Source: Maylandia zebra (taxonomy: Eukaryota; Chordata; Actinopteri; Cichliformes; Cichlidae). From it: a stretch of 64,000 nt of DNA. The notes beneath the pieces are model-generated. The model was not told the origin of the DNA. It did no database searches and saw only the letters and a list, made by a program, of their open reading frames with translations. Numbering within the stretch: the first letter of the stretch is position 1; each line of letters starts with the position of its first letter. A program made the position numbers and the translations under genes. Shown one piece after another: positions 12,918 through 25,667 of the stretch. The stretch is from NCBI RefSeq assembly GCF_041146795.1, contig NC_135183.1, positions 8,629,340 through 8,693,339 of the forward strand, read 5' to 3'.

Positions 12918-13760
12918 AGGGCAGTACAGTGATATTGTTAGCACTGTCACCTCGTGATAAGAAGTCACAAGTTACAGTCACAGGAGTTATTGTGTGGAAC
13001 ACCTGTACAGATGGAATTAAGAAAAGTACATCAATACAAATATTCACGATTGTTTAAAAATAATAAATTCCATGAATACAGGAAATCTGTGATTGAGCTG
13101 TCTCATTGTGTTCTATTGAAGCCTTGTCCTCATTTTTATGGATCAAGGCAAGAGTAACCCAAGCTTAAAGTGTTCATTAAAGTATTTGTCACATAGATAT
13201 AAAATAAGCTCAGAGATTAAGTGGGTGTTAACCACAGGGTGCTTCGTTTATCTTTAAATGTAGTTTGTTGTTTTGATTTACAAGCTGAAATTGGTTTATG
13301 AGTGTGTTTATGTCTTGTATACGAGTGTAGATTATAGTTTCAAATGTATGGATCATATGTTAAATTCTGAATATTGATTTGCAGCAATGAAATTTGAAAT
13401 AAGGGGTATACGTGTAGAGATATTAAAGAAAACTTGATGTTTTTAAGGGTTTTTTTTCCTCTTGTTATTTCAGCTATATTTGCATGTTTGAAACAAATTC
13501 TATATATATTCATATTCAGAAGATCCTCGGTTTGACACCACCTCCCCCCAAGCAGTCCAAAGACATGCACATGGTGCTGGTCATTCTGAATTGTTGTCAG
13601 ACTGGCAGTGTGTCCAGGGTCATGCTTCAGCCCCACTGCGACCCTGTTGCACTGAGTGCCAAAATAGCTTTTGTGTTCTGTTTTGGAGGAAGGAAGGTTC
13701 AGGGTTTAAGTAGTCATCATCATGGGCTCAGCCGATTAGAATGAGAATAAGCAGTCATCA
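12918..13760 (+). repeat. Fragments of a SINE-like repeat
   Basis: The head at 12918-12975 (CAGTACAGTGATATTGTTAG) and the later block at about 13527-13640 (AGTCCAAAGACATGCACATG, CAGACTGGCAGTGTGTCCAG) look like decayed parts of the repeat seen intact at 24160-24550. Unrelated sequence lies between them. Confidence 0.4.
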
Positions 13761-16700
13761 ATCATTTGCAGGTTTTGTCTTTTTATTGGATAACGGGTAA
13801 AGGAAAGACACATGGACTGCTATCTCTAAAAAGGACATAAAGTATGATTTAAGTAACTCAAAATGATACATGAACTCAGGAGACTCAAAGAGAAACTCAC
13901 CTCAGCTGCCACCCCATGTGGGAGTGAAGAAAGAGTGAGGGGTAGGTGAGTGCAGTCCTTATATAACAAGTGACAGGTGAGTGCAATTAAGGCCAAGCAC
14001 CACCCCCAATCAAAGGTGAGGAAAAGAAACAAGGTGCATCTGGTGAAGTGAATGTGCTGAAAGGTGAGCCTTTACAACATGTTCTCTAGCTTTATTCTAT
14101 GAATAAACAAAATAGCAGCTTATTCTGACGCTTAAATGATAATAAAACATGATTTTAGTGTGATCATATATTACTTTGTTATGCTTAGTCTCCATTTGCA
14201 ATGTTCAAATGTGGAAACTGCTCTGTTACATTCATGTGCCTGGGGGCTATCAATGCTGCATGCTAACTTTCTGTGTTGTATCACTGAGACAAAACAGTAA
14301 AGTTTCTTCGCCAAGCCAGTCTCACGCTTATGTTCCGAATCCTCTGGAGGTTTTTTGGGATTTCAGAGACTTGATCAGTGTCACTGTTACACGAGGATTA
14401 AGTCCTCTTTATTTCTGTTCCCATGCCCTCCCTCAAAGAGAACATTGTTTTTCCTGTTAGCATATCTCCAAAAATAAAATAAAATAAAATGGTAATTTAA
14501 ATTGGTAGTACTGACCTCTGGGCTTTTATGAGAGGGTCAGACTGTTTCTTAACTCACAACCATTTTGACAGCTCATATCCAGTTTACACATTATAAGTCT
14601 TATTTTTGTTTTACTATTCTGTCATTTCCATTTGAATTATTGGGAAATGTATTGCATTGCATTTTGAAACCATTTTTAATGTCAGCTACTCAACACAATA
14701 TCACACGTATCAACATCAAGATGGTGTTTTTTTTTTTTTAAATAGTTCATATTCTATTTTGTGTTAAAAGCTAAGTAATTATATGTCTAGTTACAGGCGA
14801 GGTCTTCCTGGATCTTTTTTACTTTTCTCTGGCTCAGTGTCGACACAGTTCACAATCCCTGTATGAGAGATTAGTGGTACAGAAAAATTACACAATCTGA
14901 ATTTGTCTCATTTTGCTCACAGTCACAAAGAAATTCAACTGAGAAGCTCAGATTAGTTTTGAGGCTTAAAGTCGTTATGGGTACAGAGCGTAGGACAGCT
15001 GCGAGTCCTCCTTTTAAACAGCTCCGGCTGTGGGAGGCGAGCAAAATAAAACACTCAGAACAAATTAATCCGTGCAGAAAAATAGTCACTTGGTGCACTC
15101 AGCGGGAACTTGTGATGGTGATTACATGGCATCCAGATGAAAAATCTCGAGGCATACATCCTCATTTACTTTGAGATTCTGTGTGAGCTGTTTACTCGCC
15201 GACAAAGACTAGCAGGACAAAGCCAAGGCATTAGGCTGAGATTCCCTCTGAGGTCAACTTAATCCCGTGTCTTTGATTTTGAAGCTCGCCTCTCTCGGGC
15301 CTGCTTCTCTTTAATCAGCAGGAACCATGTTGTGAAGCACCTTTGTCTCAGATGTCTGTTCCTTCTTTCCGCCTTTTTTCTCTTCTTTCTAATGCGAGAC
15401 CAAATGGGATGCTAGTTCAAAATGCTGCTCTGACAAAATAAATGCTGATACTGTCGATGTGAAAGGTCAGCGGGGGGAGAAAAGCAGAGGAAGGTTGCTA
15501 GGTTTTCAGCCATCCTCCTGTCAAAGTGATCTCCTTCGATGGGATATTGTTCTATTAGGAAACTAAGACAGTCGGATGTCTAAGCATGTGCACAAACAGA
15601 TGGATAAACTTTGTGCAAAAAAAACCAGGAGAACAGCCCGCATGTTACATACCTGTAAACAGAGGCAGACAGTAGCTAAAGAGAAACTGATACGTAAGCA
15701 AAGCATCAAATGGGCTCATCCATCAAACAGACAGTGAAACCTGGGACAGTTTTTTGGATGACGTTGACAGTATTTCTTTCTTTCTCTCTGCTTTTGTGCA
15801 GAGGCTACCAGATTATGATGAATGGGCTATCCGCTAGTGGAAAGAGAAATGTGTACTGAAAAACACATGCAGGTATGATTATTTTTTTTATATTTTAAAG
15901 CAATGTACAGTCTATTTTAATTGGAACAAATTTAATTGGGACAACTTGCTGAGAAAAAAATAATGAGATGGATATCTTTAAAGGACATTAGTATTGGTAT
16001 AGATTGTAACTCTAACCAAAATGACACTGGATGTTTCAAGTCGCAGGCTGAGGTAGTCGGACATTGTTATTCGTACTCTGGGTGTCAAGAAAAAAGAAAA
16101 AGCAAACTCTGCAGATTCCTCTAAATCACTTGAGGTTGGCTGCAGAACCGAGTCAGTGCCCAAACTATGCGAAAATACTTTAGACTTTAGAGCAAAAATA
16201 AACTGTAAAATGTTTACAGCCTGGTACAAAAATGGTTTACCTCTGTATTTCATTTCCCCTTCTGAATTTTTTTCATAACGTTTCAATTTTATCAAGACTT
16301 AAAAGTTGACTTGGCTAAGAAAACATCTAAAGCTTTGACATAAACATCAGCAACTTAAAACTTTGATAAAAAACAATGTAAATATCTCAGCTTTTATGGA
16401 ATCTGAAAATTCCTTCTACCTGTGGGTCATTATTAGTTATGCATTAGTCTGGGTGATGATGTCGAACTTTTGGGTTTCAGGACCATACAGCGAGGAATAA
16501 ATGTATTCTGTCCATTCTTTCTGTCCAATCAGCTAATGCTGCCTATCCTGATGATCACAGGAGGGTGCTGGCTACTCTCTACTATAGCTAATTTAAGTCA
16601 GGGAGAGTATTTTTCAATACAATTATGTGACTAATATTATTCTTAACTGTTTCAGTGGCCTCTGGAGGTGTTTTTGAAGTGGGGAGTCCTAGTAAAAGAC

Positions 16701-18063
16701 TCCTGTCAAAGATATTTTGTGTTTATTTTGTATCCGTGTCACTTCTTCCTGGGGTGTATCGGCAGTATAGTTTTATCTTCCCTTGTGGAATCAGCTGCTC
16801 CTATTTGTGGTTAGTCAGATGCTACTGGTGCCAGTCCTTTCATTTGAATGTCCAAGGGAAAACATGGGTTAACTTAACAAATTGATCACTTATCCATTTA
16901 CTCAAGACCATTTACTCAAAATGAAAAAGTTGGCCTAACTTTGTCATCTTAATTAAGCTTGACTTAAATTTTTATGCAACGAGTTTACATAATTGTTTTT
17001 CTTATTTTATTTCTGGGAACTAATTAGATTTTACAGTACAGAGTGACACCCTGTGTATATTGAAGTTGCATTGTACTACTGGGGCCTGGTTCACACGTTT
17101 TCCAAAGTTACTTTTTCAACAAATAGCTTGTATTATTAGAATTGTTAAATAATATATTGAGTTCTCAATGAAAAGGCACACTTTATTTAGGTATGATGGT
17201 TACTGGAACTGGACTATAGAGTCATGGCATTGAAAATACAGCTGTAAATGCCTAATGGGTGAGTCAAAAAGAACAAAAATACTGAATTTATCTGGCTGCT
17301 ATTTTTCCCCATAGCTCATTTCCACCATAAAAAAAATATTTAACAGTGACTCACATCTTCAGTCAGAAATCAAACATTTCAGGGCACCACTTTGTTCACC
17401 TCTTTGTGCTTCCCACTGATAAGAGTAGACTTATATCTACTAAACCCACCACCTGCAAGGTAGGTAATAAACACTATTCTCACCAAAGCGCTATTGGTGC
17501 TTTGCAAGCTGGAATCTAGCCATGAGTCCTTTGTTATTCTGCAGAAGATCCCTATTGAAGGTGCAGCTCAGTAATGGCAGAGTAATACAGTAGTTGTGTG
17601 ATATACGAGGTAGCTGGTATGGTCGAGAAGCTGAAGAATAAAGGAGCAAAATAATGCATGGGACCTTGGGAGAAAATCACCACTGTCTGAGTCACTGCTG
17701 GGTCATTACTCATACTGTAATTACACTGATCTTCTGGATTCCCACCCTACCTTGGAAATGTGACCACAATCCACAGAAACATGAATAATGGAAATGCTAA
17801 AGGAGACTCAATTAGGTTTTTTGTATTTGGAGGAAATGAATGATTCACATCTTAATATCTTCAGTGCTAAAGATGATATTTCTGACAGATATTGTGTTTT
17901 ATTAGTAATAAGTTATTATGGCCCATTCAGCTGCAGCGGCTCACCCCACAAAACCGTCAGGATTCTCCGTCAGAGATGAAGTCAGAGAGACATGTTATTG
18001 TAACTCCACCGCATCCATTTATGTTTCATTAAACAGCTTCATAATATATAGTCTAAGCCAGCA
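13761..18063. other. No gene recognised
   Basis: A long AT-rich stretch. Open frames are short and without motifs. An AAAAT run sits near 14470-14490. I found no exon chain and no recognisable mobile element. Confidence 0.45.
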
Positions 18064-18121
18064 ATGGATGGATGGAGGGTTATGAGGAGCATTAATAATA
18101 GAGGAGGAGACATTGATAGTC

Positions 18122-18130
18122 AGACAATCG

Positions 18131-18173
<43 letters not shown>

Positions 18174-18234
18174 ACATGTGCGTGTGTGGTCGTGTGTGCG
18201 TGTGTGGTCGTGTGTGCGTGTGTGCGTGTGTGGT
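18122..18234 (+). repeat. TG/GTGTGCG microsatellite
   Basis: A (TG)n run from about 18133 to 18172, then a degenerate GTGTGTGGTCGTGTGTGCGT tandem. The open frames on both strands across it are artefacts of the dinucleotide repeat. Confidence 0.9.
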
Positions 18235-18857
18235 CTACAGCCACCCCTGGAAAGCTTGACACATTCACATACGATATCTACAGTCAAACGAGGCGTCCCC
18301 TCTGACTCTTGCATCAGCTTTGCATGATGATTACATCCTCTGCTGTGATTTATGTGATGCTCACCAGCACACCTCACTGCTCTAAACCCAGCGAGAATGC
18401 CAAAAGCCAGATGGGTTAAATGTGTTGGCATGCAGTTAAGTCCACCAGAGGGTTCATCACACTGAGGTGACAAGCATGAAGCACAAACCATGTGTTTGGC
18501 ATTAAATCATGACATAACATCATACATCAACATTAATATCATTTTAAAGTCAGCTATGCAGTAACCATATTAAACATATTACATATTATTACAATTAGCA
18601 CTGATAGCACACACTGCAGGAAGGCAGCTGCTGATGAGCTAGGTAGTGTATATCCTACACAAGACAAACACAACATAGCATCTGCATGGCGCTCCGCACA
18701 GGTCACTCTTGAAATGGACAATTTTGATGTCAGTGACATTAACATCAGGATAAATAAATTATAATATAATGAAAAAGATACAAAACTGACTTGTACCCAT
18801 GCTAATCTGACAACAGTGACCTGATTTTGTTACAACAATCATGTCATAAATATACAT

Positions 18858-19618
18858 TCTTTTACCAAAAGTATTCACTCAGCCATTCAAATCACTGAAT
18901 TCAGCTGTTTTAATCACCTCCCCGGCCACATGTGTAAAAAATTAAGATTAGGCATGGAGACTGCTTCTACAAACATTTGTGAAAGAATGGGTCACTCTCA
19001 GGTGCTCAGTGAATTTTAGGGTGGTACCTTGATAAGATGCACCTTTGTAACCAGCCCAGTCATGGGGTTTGTGTGTACGGTGAGCGGATGCTGAGGCAAC
19101 TGCTGAGTTGCTACACACCTCCAAACATCATGTGGCGTTCAGATTAACTCAAGAACTGTGTGCAGAGAGCTTCATGGAAGGAGTTTCCATGGCTGAGCAG
19201 CTTCATCAAAGCCTTACATCACCAAGTGCAATGCAAAATGTTGGATGCAATGTGTAAAGCAAGACATTTTGGACAATTTCATACTCCCAAATTTGTGGGA
19301 ACAGTTTGGGGATCGCCCTTACTGTACATCATTGCACAAAGCACAGTCAATAAAGACCTCAACCAGAACACCTTTGTAATGAATTAGAGCAGAGACTGTG
19401 AGCCAGGCCTTCTCATCCAACATCAGTGTCTGACCTCACAAATGCACTTCTGAAAGAATGGTCCAAAATTCCCATGAACACACTCCTAAAGCTTGTGGAA
19501 AGCATTCCTAGAACAGTTCAAGCTGTTACAGCTGACATCATATTAAACCCTATGAATTAAGAATGGGACGTCACTCCAGTTCATATACATGTGAAGTAAA
19601 TATTTTTGACAATATAAT
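18858..19618 (+). mobile_element. Tc1-like transposon remnant (internally deleted)
   Basis: The start CCAAAAGTATTCACTCAGCC and end AATATTTTTGACAATATAAT are decayed ends of a common fish Tc1 family. Between them are recognisable pieces of the transposase gene: ATTTTGGACAATTTCATACT, GGGAACAGTTTGGGGATCGC and GAATTAGAGCAGAGACTG (encoding DELEQRL-like residues). Large deletions and stops make it inactive. A second, 5'-only copy is at 29850-30425. Confidence 0.75.
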
Positions 19619-20166
19619 GCACGTTCTTAAAAATCTGTGTTTTTTTTGTTTTGTTTTTTATTTCAGACCAAAGTAGCGCAAGAAACTCTACATTACATAA
19701 TTTAACAATGAGTACTGCTCTGGCCTCTCATTGTCTGGTGACATGTTTTAGAAACAGCTTAAGAGCCTTGAAAAACAGTTATTGTTGTAGCAGCTTTTAG
19801 TCTGCACAGACACCACTGAGAAAAAACTCACTCTTGTGCTCTAATCCTGAAATGGTGGCAGTCCTGTGCATGTCCATAGATCAGTAGATGCAGTCAGCTC
19901 TGCCTGTGTAGGTAGAAAGATCAGTTGATACACAGCCAAGGAAACTGGAAAAGTTGTTCTAAGAGCACTTAACAACTTCAGCTACCACTTACACAGAATG
20001 CTTCATTTTCTCGCTGTACTGTATGGTTTTAGATACAAAACAGTCCAAACAAGCTATATTTAAAGTCTCCATTGCTGTAACATCACAGTCTTGGTTTTGC
20101 ATTACCTGTTACATCAGTTGTAGCTGGTAGAGCTCTGTCACAAATTTAAAGGTAACATTAAGTTTT

Positions 20167-21193
20167 CAGAGGTGTGGACTCGAGTCACATGACTTGGACT
20201 CAAGTCAGACTCTAGTCATCAATTTTATGACTTTAGACTTGACTTGAAAAAATGTTCTAAGACTTGTGACTTGACTTGGACTTTTACACCAATGACCTGG
20301 GACTTGAATTGGACTTGAACCGGTTTACTTGAAAAGACTTGATATTCCACCCCAAATCTAAAATTTAACACGCATATTATATAGAAAGTGTGCACCATTA
20401 ATTCAGTTCATTCATTCAAACCACACTCCGTACGTATGTGTGCGTGAGCTGTAGCACAGCCAATCAAATTAACCAGATTTTTTTTTAAAAAGAAAAGAAA
20501 AAAAAAACGCTCAAAAATGCTGCAAGGAGTTATTTTTTTCAGGTACATAAACTATGAAGTAGTCAACAAAAAACAGAAATGCAATATGCAAAACATGCAA
20601 GAAGAGAATCACAGGCAGAGATGGAACAACTTCCAACTTTGTCCGACAGTTGAAGTTGCATAAAGAACGGTAGGTTCTCTTTTGCTACAATGAGATAGCT
20701 GACTTCATCTAACTAGCAAATGTTGTCCAGGCTACGTTGGTGATACAGTTTTTTTTAATGTGTATGATATTTTTGTCATGCGATTTTAAAGCCAGTCCTA
20801 CAAGCGCATCCAAGAATAACATGCAGCTTATCTCAGAACTGTCGGTGAAAATTATTCTTGGAGCTAAGTTTAATTGAGCTGCATTTTAAAGAGGTGCAAT
20901 TTCACAATTTGTGTATATTTTCTAAGTTCACAATTTCGTCTTCTGTTTAGAAAAACACAGATTTAAAAATTACATGGTCTAATATTTACATTTAGCATAA
21001 CTGCAACATTCTTTTTTCGTTTTTTCTTTTTTTTTAAAGACTCGAAAGGACTTGAAATTCAAAGCTTCAGACTTTTACACCAGTGACTTGAGACTCGACT
21101 CTGACTTGCCTGACATTACTTGACTTGTGACTTGAGGATAAAGACTTGAGACTTACTTGAGACTTGCAAAACAATGACTTGGTCCCACCTCTG
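20167..21193 (+). mobile_element. hAT-like element with BED zinc-finger remnant (copy A)
   Basis: The ends are CAGAGGTGTGGAC and GTCCCACCTCTG (imperfect inverted repeats), flanked by TAAGTTTT and TCAGTTTT, an 8-bp duplication with one mismatch. Both ends carry many ACTTGGACTC/GACTTGAG motifs. Inside, about 20580-20670 encodes CKTCKKRITGRDGTTSNFVR then QLKLHKE, a BED-type finger (CxxC...HxxxxH lacking the second His) that meets a stop. The first 220 bp and the last about 390 bp match the element at 42832-44329, but the middle does not. Confidence 0.75.
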
Positions 21194-21600
21194 TCAGTTT
21201 TACTGGAGATGCACTTTGAAGTAAATGATCAGCATGCTATAGCCCCATTAGGTTTTTCTGATGGTAACTGAAAACATCTTAAGGTAGTGTGGTGAGATTA
21301 ATTTTTTTCCATTCTTCCCCTTCTTCTGGTATGCCAGCTTTTCTTTTTATTTCAAACCTTTTCTCTTAGATTCAGTGGCCTTGGGATCACACCTTTGCTT
21401 TTTGGTGGTGTTCACATTGATGTCATTGACTTGCATTGGAGCAGTTTGCAGCAGACAGTGAAGTGGCTGAGATGAAAATGGCCACTTCCAAGACCATGGC
21501 CATTGTTGTTAAAGGGTGGATTGCACACTGTTTCTCTCCCCAGTTTTGTTCATAATTACACTGATGTTTGTGAGAACAGCTTCCAGATAAGGGAAGAGAA

Positions 21601-21632
21601 TGGATGGATGGATGGATGGATGGATGGATGGA
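21601..21632 (+). repeat. (ATGG)n microsatellite
   Basis: About eight tandem copies of ATGG. The open frame through it is repeat-driven. Confidence 0.9.
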
Positions 21633-22124
21633 AAGTTGGAAGTTCTACAATGAAAGCATCATCTAAAATCTACAATTTTGAATAAAATACATTTGCTATT
21701 CAAATTGTATCATTTAGGCATTAACATTTTTAAGGCATAAAATTCTGTCCCATGACTACTAATATCAATGTCAAATACAAACACCAAAACGTTTTTTGGC
21801 AGCAAAACACAACACATCCTACAGATCCTAGGGACCATGACAAAAAGGTTAATGGCATGCAGTATTAGTATATAAACACACTGGGAGTGAAACAACAGAG
21901 GTGGAGAAGAAGTGCTGGGCGCATCATGGCATATCCAGTCACCCAGAAACTTAAACCTATAACTACATAACTGCAAGTTAGTAGAGTTTCTTCTTCTACT
22001 CCCAGACGTGAGATAGATAGAGAAGGAGGGAAGAAGACATGTAGGGAGGGGGATAGGGAGAGGAAAAATTGGTGTGAAGACAGGGGGGGCAAGGAGAGAG
22101 ATTAAAGATGAAGATAAAGATGGA

Positions 22125-22450
22125 GAAGATAAGATACCTTTATTGGGAAATTTCATGTTAAGGCTGCCAACCAATTGCACGCAATGGCGGCACCATCTTA
22201 CCCTCCGACCATACATACATTGCACAAAAACATCACATGGGGGAGACAGGTCAGAGAGGTATAACGATGGAAAATGCACAACATGAGGAAAGATAAGGAG
22301 AGAAAAAAAACTCCTCCCAGACTGAGCTCCAACAGGGAGATCAGTTTGAGAACAGAAAAAAAGGAGGAAGATATTGAGAAAAGCAGGTAGCAAGCAAGTG
22401 GCAGGAAAAAAGAAAGTAAAACCGGAAGCAATAGAGCAACAAATCTACTT
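22125..22450 (-). repeat. 3' end of a retroelement
   Basis: Read on the minus strand this ends ...CCCAATAAAGGTATCTTATC, a polyadenylation-type signal with a short TATCT tail, preceded by a pyrimidine-rich region. The block CCCCATGTGATGT also occurs in the neighbour at 22900-24060, so both probably belong to related families. Confidence 0.45.
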
Positions 22451-22897
22451 AAATCAATACCCTTTTAATTTGGGATTCTCCTTGATGAAGCAATGGCAGG
22501 TCGTCCCTGAAGCTCTGAATTTCCATTGCTCTTTCATTTCATTTTTCCTTTAAATTTTTATCATCTTTATCCCTTTGTGCTTCATCTTTTTCATTTTTCT
22601 GTTGTGAATATAGCAGAGACATACAGTAATTGAGTCTCGATGTACTGCTCCCCATTCACCACTGTTTATTCACAAAGTATAGTGCATATCTTAATCACAT
22701 AAATAAGCTTAATTCTTAAGTTAAGGGATGTTAATCATTTACATGGATTTACAATTAACTATTAATAGAGCCTAAACTATTAGTTTGTACTTGATGTAGC
22801 ATTTTTTAACTATTTATGTCTGTGTTCAGAAATTGCTTACTAATGTAAGTAATACAGGAGTATGTAGGAGTACATATAAATACAAGACAGATACACA

Positions 22898-24060
22898 CAT
22901 CAATCAATCAATCAAGGCTTTATTCGCCACGTGCAGGACATCACAACACAGACATCACATGGGGATACAGGTCGGAGATCGGTACCGTTACAGAAAAAAA
23001 GAACACTGAAATATACACTACAAAGTACAAGAGGAAAAAAGAGACCTCTACTCATGCTGGGCTCCTGGGAGGACAGCATTAGAACAGGAAACAAAAACCT
23101 CCTCTGCACAAAAAAGCACAAATGTCCACAGCACAACATTATGGAACACGTGACAAGCCACAGGGTCGGGTGGGGAATGGGGAGTAATCCGAAGCAAACA
23201 CAGCAGCCATCCTGCCCAGCGCTACCATTCCAGCGCGGGCTCAGACCCGCCGTGTTCCCCAGGAGGGAACAAGCATCGAAGGCGTTTGGAAAGGGAGGGG
23301 GGATGAGTGTGTGCATATCAGTGTATATGTATGTGTGTGCGTGTCCAGAGTTCAGCTGAGACAGTGTCCTTCGCCCTGCTAGGCTAAGAAAACAGTCCAT
23401 TATCAGGGTGTTTTTGTTCGGCTCCAGCCTTGCGACTGCAGCTGGCGCCGAAAGGGTATCCGCATGAAGTGATGGTGCTTTTAACTTTTTACTTTAGTGC
23501 GAACAACTCATATGAATTTCAAAGCTGTTCTAACAGTCCAACACTGGTCTCCCAATCTCCCGTTGGAGAGCCGTGAGCTTCTCCATGATGTTATCAAACT
23601 TGCGCTCTGTGATGTTGTCAATCTTGTGCGCAAAGAGCCGATTCTGAGAACTCACGACCACAGTGAGCCTCCCCAAGATGTCATCCAGTCTGCACTCAGA
23701 GATCTTATTCTGAGTATTCACGGCAGCCGTAAGCTTCTCCAAGATCTTATCCGTGCTGCACTCAATGAGCCCATTTGGAGAAACTCACGCCTCGTTCCAT
23801 CGTTTCAATCCCGCGGGCAGCCTTGTGGGGGTTTGAACAGCCGCTTCCTTCCTTCCTTCGATAAGTCAGGGCCAAGCCAGCTCCGATCTGCCAGAACCCT
23901 GTTACCATGGTTCCGAATAGGTAGATATCTTCAGCACTCAGGCTCACCCGAGCCCAAACTTTTCGTTGAGAAAGGGGTGTCAATTGCATTTAGGGACCAG
24001 TTGATCAAATCCATAATTTCTCTTTTAGGTTTTAGAGAACAGAGTGTGAGAGAGTGTTCT
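22898..24060 (-). repeat. Retroelement-like repeat with (TTGA)n tail and internal tandem units
   Basis: On the minus strand it ends GGCGAATAAAGCCTTGATTG followed by TTGA repeats, a typical 3' end. The region 23571-23795 contains three degenerate units of about 65-90 bp, each with AGCTTCTCCAAGATxTTATC-like sequence on the plus strand. Both strands are open across them; the minus frame (to the stop near 23530) gives KILEKLTAAVNTQNKI, RLDDILGRLTVVVSSQ and KFDNIMEKLTALQREI, a heptad-like amphipathic repeat. I do not recognise the protein. Confidence 0.4.
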
Positions 24061-24159
24061 AGGGAAAAGTAATACAAAAAACACGAGACAAGGACATAAG
24101 ACGCTAAGCAGGGAAGCTAAGGGAGAGGAGGAGAGGAGAAAAGTGCAATCGCCTTCGTC

Positions 24160-24552
24160 AACAGCAAGAGCAGGTTTGATTTGCACCGCGCCGCACAGCA
24201 AGAAGGTCCTGAGTTCAATTCCACCATCAGGCCGGGGTCTTTCTGTGTGGAGTTTGCATGTTCTCCTCGTGTTTGCGTGGGTTCTCCCCGGGTACTCCGG
24301 CTTCCTCCCACCGTCCAAAGACATGCAGCTTGTGGGGATAGGTTAATTGGATAATCCAAATTGCCACTAGGTGTGAATGTGCGAGTGAATGTGAGTGCGA
24401 ATAGTTGTCTGTCCCTGTGTGTTGGCCCTGCGACAGACTGGCGACCTGTCCAGGGTGTACCCCACCTCTCGCCCTATGACAGCTGGGATAGGCTCCAGCA
24501 CCCCCGCGACCCTGAAAAGGATAAGCGGAAGCGAATGGATGGATGGATGATT
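24160..24552 (+). repeat. SINE-like interspersed repeat
   Basis: The head contains GGTCCTGAGTTCAATTCC, like an RNA polymerase III B box. Conserved blocks CTCCCACCGTCCAAAGACAT and GACAGACTGGCGACCTGTCC follow, and it ends in (ATGG)n. Related pieces occur at 12918-13760 (plus) and 28700-29036 (minus). This family is very common in teleost genomes as I recall. Confidence 0.65.
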
Positions 24553-24927
24553 TGTTATTGATTTTTGCCTTTTCAATTTAGAAGCAGAAGAGCAAACAAA
24601 CACACGTATACCAAAGCAAGCTAAATCCAGTGAATAATTTTGCATATTAGTTTTGTTTCTAATTCAGTTCCCACTACGTGGATACAATATATCTCTATAA
24701 TCCACACTTTATTTTAATTAAAGATCTGCATGAATGTGACTGAGTCAAGTTACCACTGACATTTGCTTTAAATCATGACCATAATTTGCTTTCACAAATC
24801 GTCACAGAGACAAAACTATTTATTCAGCTGCTCACATGCATCTCTATTAAGATACAGTTGTTTGTGACTGCAAACAATTGAATTGCAGAGCTCTGCTCTC
24901 TGCTAGTTTGATGTTGATGATGGGAGC

Positions 24928-25667
24928 TAGTGATGTGCAGATCAATATCGATTCCTCCGATACCAGCCATTTATGTTCTAGAATCGATTCTCATATTAAA
25001 ATATCGATATTTTAGTAATTTAGGGTAAATTTGTAGTTTATCATTAACAGGAACACAGTGGAAAGAAACTATATCGTTCGGATTGTCTATGTTGGAAGGA
25101 ACTACTTTCTCTTCTGCCTTCCATTGTCATGTGCCAGCTGTAGAAATGTGTTGCAGCCCCTTGGCGTGCGCACTCACAATGGCTGAGCGTAAGTGGAGTC
25201 ACGTTCGGATGTATTTTACCTCCACAAACAGCCGAGACGTGGTTTGCGATACATGTGGCAAGAAAGTGAGGTGTTGTGGCAACACCACTGACCTTGTCAA
25301 ACACCTCAGAGTAAATCATATCACAGAATATGATGAGTTTATGCTGAGACAAACTGAAGAGGAGCAGTGGACAGGGACAGGTGCTGCTAGGGGACAGACA
25401 TCTCTGCGGAGTCCTCCATGTTCAAATAGCGCACAACTTCAGTTTGTTTATTTCTAAATGATGAATTCTGCATTATTAAGTGATAGGAATAAGTAATACG
25501 ATGTCCTGTAATCATGATAATGCTATAATTTGAGATACAATAAAAGATACAACATATAAAATACGTTTTTGTACAAAGTATCGGTATTGGATCAGTATCG
25601 TCGATACCACCCTGAATTTTACTTGGTATCAGATCGGAAATGAAATCAGTGGTATCGCACACCACTA
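24928..25667 (+). mobile_element. hAT-type element carrying one BED-finger exon
   Basis: 740 bp, bounded by TAGTGATGTGC and GCACACCACTA (10 of 11 inverted) and flanked by the perfect 8-bp duplication ATGGGAGC (24920-24927 and 25668-25675). Sub-terminal ATCGATAT/GTATCG motifs recur at both ends. It keeps only the N-terminal exon of a hAT transposase, so it can move only if a transposase is supplied elsewhere. Confidence 0.9.
25179..25457 (+). pseudogene. BED zinc-finger N-terminus of a hAT transposase
   Basis: Begins MAERKWSHVRMYF (the aromatic BED core) and continues VVCDTCGKKVRCCGNTTDLV then KHLRVNH: Cys pair CDTC and His pair HLRVNH, the zinc ligands of a BED finger. The frame stops at 25457 with no RNase H-like catalytic domain following. 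It is a relic exon, not a gene. Confidence 0.8.

Noticed and set aside
22931..23400. Open frames of 142 and 162 residues on opposite strands
   Set aside because: They overlap fully, have no domain, and lie in the 3' end of a retroelement-like repeat.
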